Below, piece after piece: positions 6,178 to 7,262 of a stretch of DNA of 7,262 nt. The stretch is from Clostridiales bacterium. Its GTDB lineage: Bacteria; Bacillota; Clostridia; Lachnospirales; WRAX01. Every line of letters begins with the position of its first letter. Positions within the stretch are counted from its first letter, which is position 1. Location of the stretch: contig JAITMW010000165.1 of the NCBI GenBank assembly GCA_031277155.1, forward strand, positions 1-7,262. Direction: 5' to 3'. The notes beneath the pieces are model-generated. The model saw only the letters and a program-made list of their open reading frames with translations. It ran no database searches and was not told where the DNA came from. Position numbers and translations under genes: made by a program.

Positions 6178-6849
6178 ATGAAGATTTTAATCACATCCGG
6201 CGGCACCGCCGAGAAAATTGATACTGTGCGCAGCATCGTAAACAGCTCTACGGGCCTTCTGGGCTGTGCCATTGCGGAGGCTTTCGCGGCGCAGACGCCC
6301 AATGCGCAAATATTTTATATATGCGGCAAAAACGCGGCCCGCCCCAAGGCTGATGTTTGTATAACAGAAATTGAGGACAGCCAAAGCGCGCAAAATGCTA
6401 TATCGCGGCTTTTGGCGGATGGCCCTGTCGATATCATTGTCCATGCCATGGCCGTGTCAGATTATAGCGTAAAGGCCGTTTCAACGCCCTGCGGCATGTT
6501 TAAAGACATTGCGGGCAAAATCAGCTCCGACCATGATGAAATTGCCGTGCATTTGCAAAAGTCGCCCAAAATCATCGGCACGCTGCGCGGGCAGTCGCCA
6601 AAATCAACAATTGTGGGCTTTAAGCTGCAAAGCAATGTTCCACGTGGAACATTGCTTGATGCGGCATACTCACTGTTGCAAAAAAATGACTGCGATTTTG
6701 TTTTGGCAAATGACATCTCAGAAATTGCGGGCGATATGCATAAAGGATATTTGATTGACAAATATAGGAAATATAGCGAGCATGGCACCAAGGCGGAAAT
6801 CGCGCAGGCAATTGTGCAGGCCGCGTTAAATCACAGGAGAGATATATGA
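6178..6849 (+). CDS. coaB: Phosphopantothenate--cysteine ligase, stand-alone type
   Basis: A 223-residue stand-alone CoaB, which joins 4'-phosphopantothenate and cysteine at the expense of a nucleoside triphosphate (CTP in most bacterial enzymes) in cytosolic coenzyme A synthesis. Recognisable segments are the N-terminal ITSGGTAEKIDTVRSIVNSS at 5-24 (nucleotide-binding loop and substrate region), VHAMAVSDYSV at 88-98, GKISSDHDEI at 113-122 (the KISS segment), SPKIIGTL at 129-136, VGFKLQ at 146-151 and DFVLANDIS at 173-181. The length matches the streptococcal/enterococcal stand-alone form rather than the fused CoaBC (Dfp) enzyme of many bacteria. The start is fixed by the family opening MKILITSGGT even though no SD precedes it; the promoter position suggests a leaderless message. 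The stop overlaps the coaC start by 4 nt. Residues 151-160 are encoded by a palindrome containing a parS-like site. Confidence 0.95.
   Translation: MKILITSGGTAEKIDTVRSIVNSSTGLLGCAIAEAFAAQTPNAQIFYICGKNAARPKADVCITEIEDSQSAQNAISRLLADGPVDIIVHAMAVSDYSVKAVSTPCGMFKDIAGKISSDHDEIAVHLQKSPKIIGTLRGQSPKSTIVGFKLQSNVPRGTLLDAAYSLLQKNDCDFVLANDISEIAGDMHKGYLIDKYRKYSEHGTKAEIAQAIVQAALNHRRDI
6630..6657. other. parS-like ParB-binding site inside a 28-bp palindrome
   Basis: The 16-bp core TGTTCCACGTGGAACA (6636-6651) is a perfect palindrome and matches the conserved bacterial parS centromere consensus TGTTNCACGTGNAACA, which is recognised by chromosomal ParB/Spo0J. Perfect symmetry continues six more bases on each side, giving 28 bp. 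The site lies within coaB, in frame, encoding SNVPRGTLL in a loop after the VGFKL strand. This tolerates a palindrome because the loop is variable in the family. parS sites usually lie near the replication origin, so the window may be origin-proximal (inference). No second copy is present in the window. Confidence 0.82.
6835..6839 (+). promoter_or_regulatory. Ribosome binding site of coaC, inside coaB
   Basis: AGGAG, 6 nt before the coaC ATG at 6846 and within the last codons of coaB. It contrasts with coaB, which has no such site: only the second gene of the pair has a standard SD. Confidence 0.75.
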
Positions 6850-7262
6850 AAAAGCAGATAATTTTGGGCGTCACGGGCTCTATAGCCGCGTATAAGGCGG
6901 CAGAGCTGGCGAATTTGCTGACAAAGGGCGGGCATGATGTCCATGTAATTTTGACGGCCGCCGGCGCTAAATTTATCACGCCGCTGACATTGCAGACGTT
7001 GACGAAGTGCAAGGTGTATGAGGATATGTTTGAGGAAATTGTATATGAGGATGTGCGGCATATTTCTTTGGCGCAAAGGGCGGATGTTTTTGTCATTGCG
7101 CCCGCGACGGCAAATATCATCGGCAAAATTGCGGGGGGCATTGCGGATGATATGCTTTCGACTGTTGTGATGGCCACAAAGGCCCCTGTTTTGATTTGCC
7201 CTGCCATGAACACCGCCATGTATGAAAATCCGGTAGTGCAAGGCAATTTGGACAAGCTGGCG
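6846..7262 (+). CDS. coaC: Phosphopantothenoylcysteine decarboxylase (partial, runs off right edge)
   Basis: The first 139 residues of a flavoprotein of the HFCD family (homo-oligomeric flavin-containing Cys decarboxylases). It decarboxylates phosphopantothenoylcysteine to 4'-phosphopantetheine using FMN, the step directly after CoaB. Visible motifs are the nucleotide-binding opening GVTGSIAAYKA at 8-18, the catalytic His72 in RHISLAQRAD, the flavin-contacting VIAPATANIIGKIAGGIADD at 83-102, and PAMNTAMY at 119-126. Asn122 of the PAMN motif is the substrate-contacting Asn. His72 and Asn122 are 50 residues apart, as in E. coli Dfp (His75, Asn125). The active-site Cys on the flap lies beyond the window. 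The ATG overlaps the coaB stop (ATGA), so the two are translationally coupled. There is no CoaB domain upstream in frame. Whether one follows downstream cannot be seen, but the coaB gene just before it makes this unlikely. Confidence 0.95.
   Translation, partial: MKKQIILGVTGSIAAYKAAELANLLTKGGHDVHVILTAAGAKFITPLTLQTLTKCKVYEDMFEEIVYEDVRHISLAQRADVFVIAPATANIIGKIAGGIADDMLSTVVMATKAPVLICPAMNTAMYENPVVQGNLDKLA

Noticed and set aside
6462..6791. Minus-strand open frame opposite coaB that repeats the residues NVPRGTLL
   Set aside because: The shared residues arise only because the 28-bp palindrome reads the same on both strands; the rest is antisense to coaB.

Overview
The window reads as an ordinary chromosomal stretch from a Bacillota-type (probably Clostridia-like) bacterium. 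The reasons are strong GGAGG-type ribosome binding sites, sigma-A-like promoters with extended -10 elements, a lipoprotein peptidase of the kind common in Clostridia, a DUF6054-type protein, and separate coaB and coaC genes as in streptococci and enterococci. The assignment to a lineage is inference from gene content only. There is no rRNA, tRNA, CRISPR array, transposase or phage gene.

Layout, left to right. Positions 1-3121 hold a tight minus-strand operon, transcribed right to left: yigZ (IMPACT/UPF0029 family), yebC (YebC/PmpR/TACO1 family), a DUF6054-type small protein, and an S41-family peptidase lipoprotein that runs off the left edge. Gaps between these genes are 12, 1 and 20 nt. Positions 3122-3245 are intergenic and contain an elaborate 88-bp inverted-repeat element. 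Positions 3246-5705 hold glgP (alpha-glucan phosphorylase, minus strand) with its own recognisable promoter. Positions 5760-6089 hold a small multi-spanning membrane protein (minus strand). Positions 6090-6177 are a divergent intergenic region with a strong plus-strand promoter. Positions 6178 to the right edge hold coaB and coaC, overlapping by ATGA, which catalyse consecutive steps from 4'-phosphopantothenate to 4'-phosphopantetheine in coenzyme A synthesis.

The genes are mostly housekeeping, and I see no new multi-gene system. The most notable signals are not genes. (1) A perfect 16-bp parS-like ParB-binding palindrome lies inside the coaB coding sequence, embedded in a 28-bp perfect palindrome. 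(2) The coaB promoter is placed so that transcription should begin at or next to the ATG, with no ribosome binding site, which predicts a leaderless mRNA. (3) The nested hairpin element between glgP and yigZ shows compensatory base changes between its hairpins and can fold in mutually exclusive ways. (4) The S41 peptidase has Asp where Ser/Lys-type family members carry the catalytic Lys.
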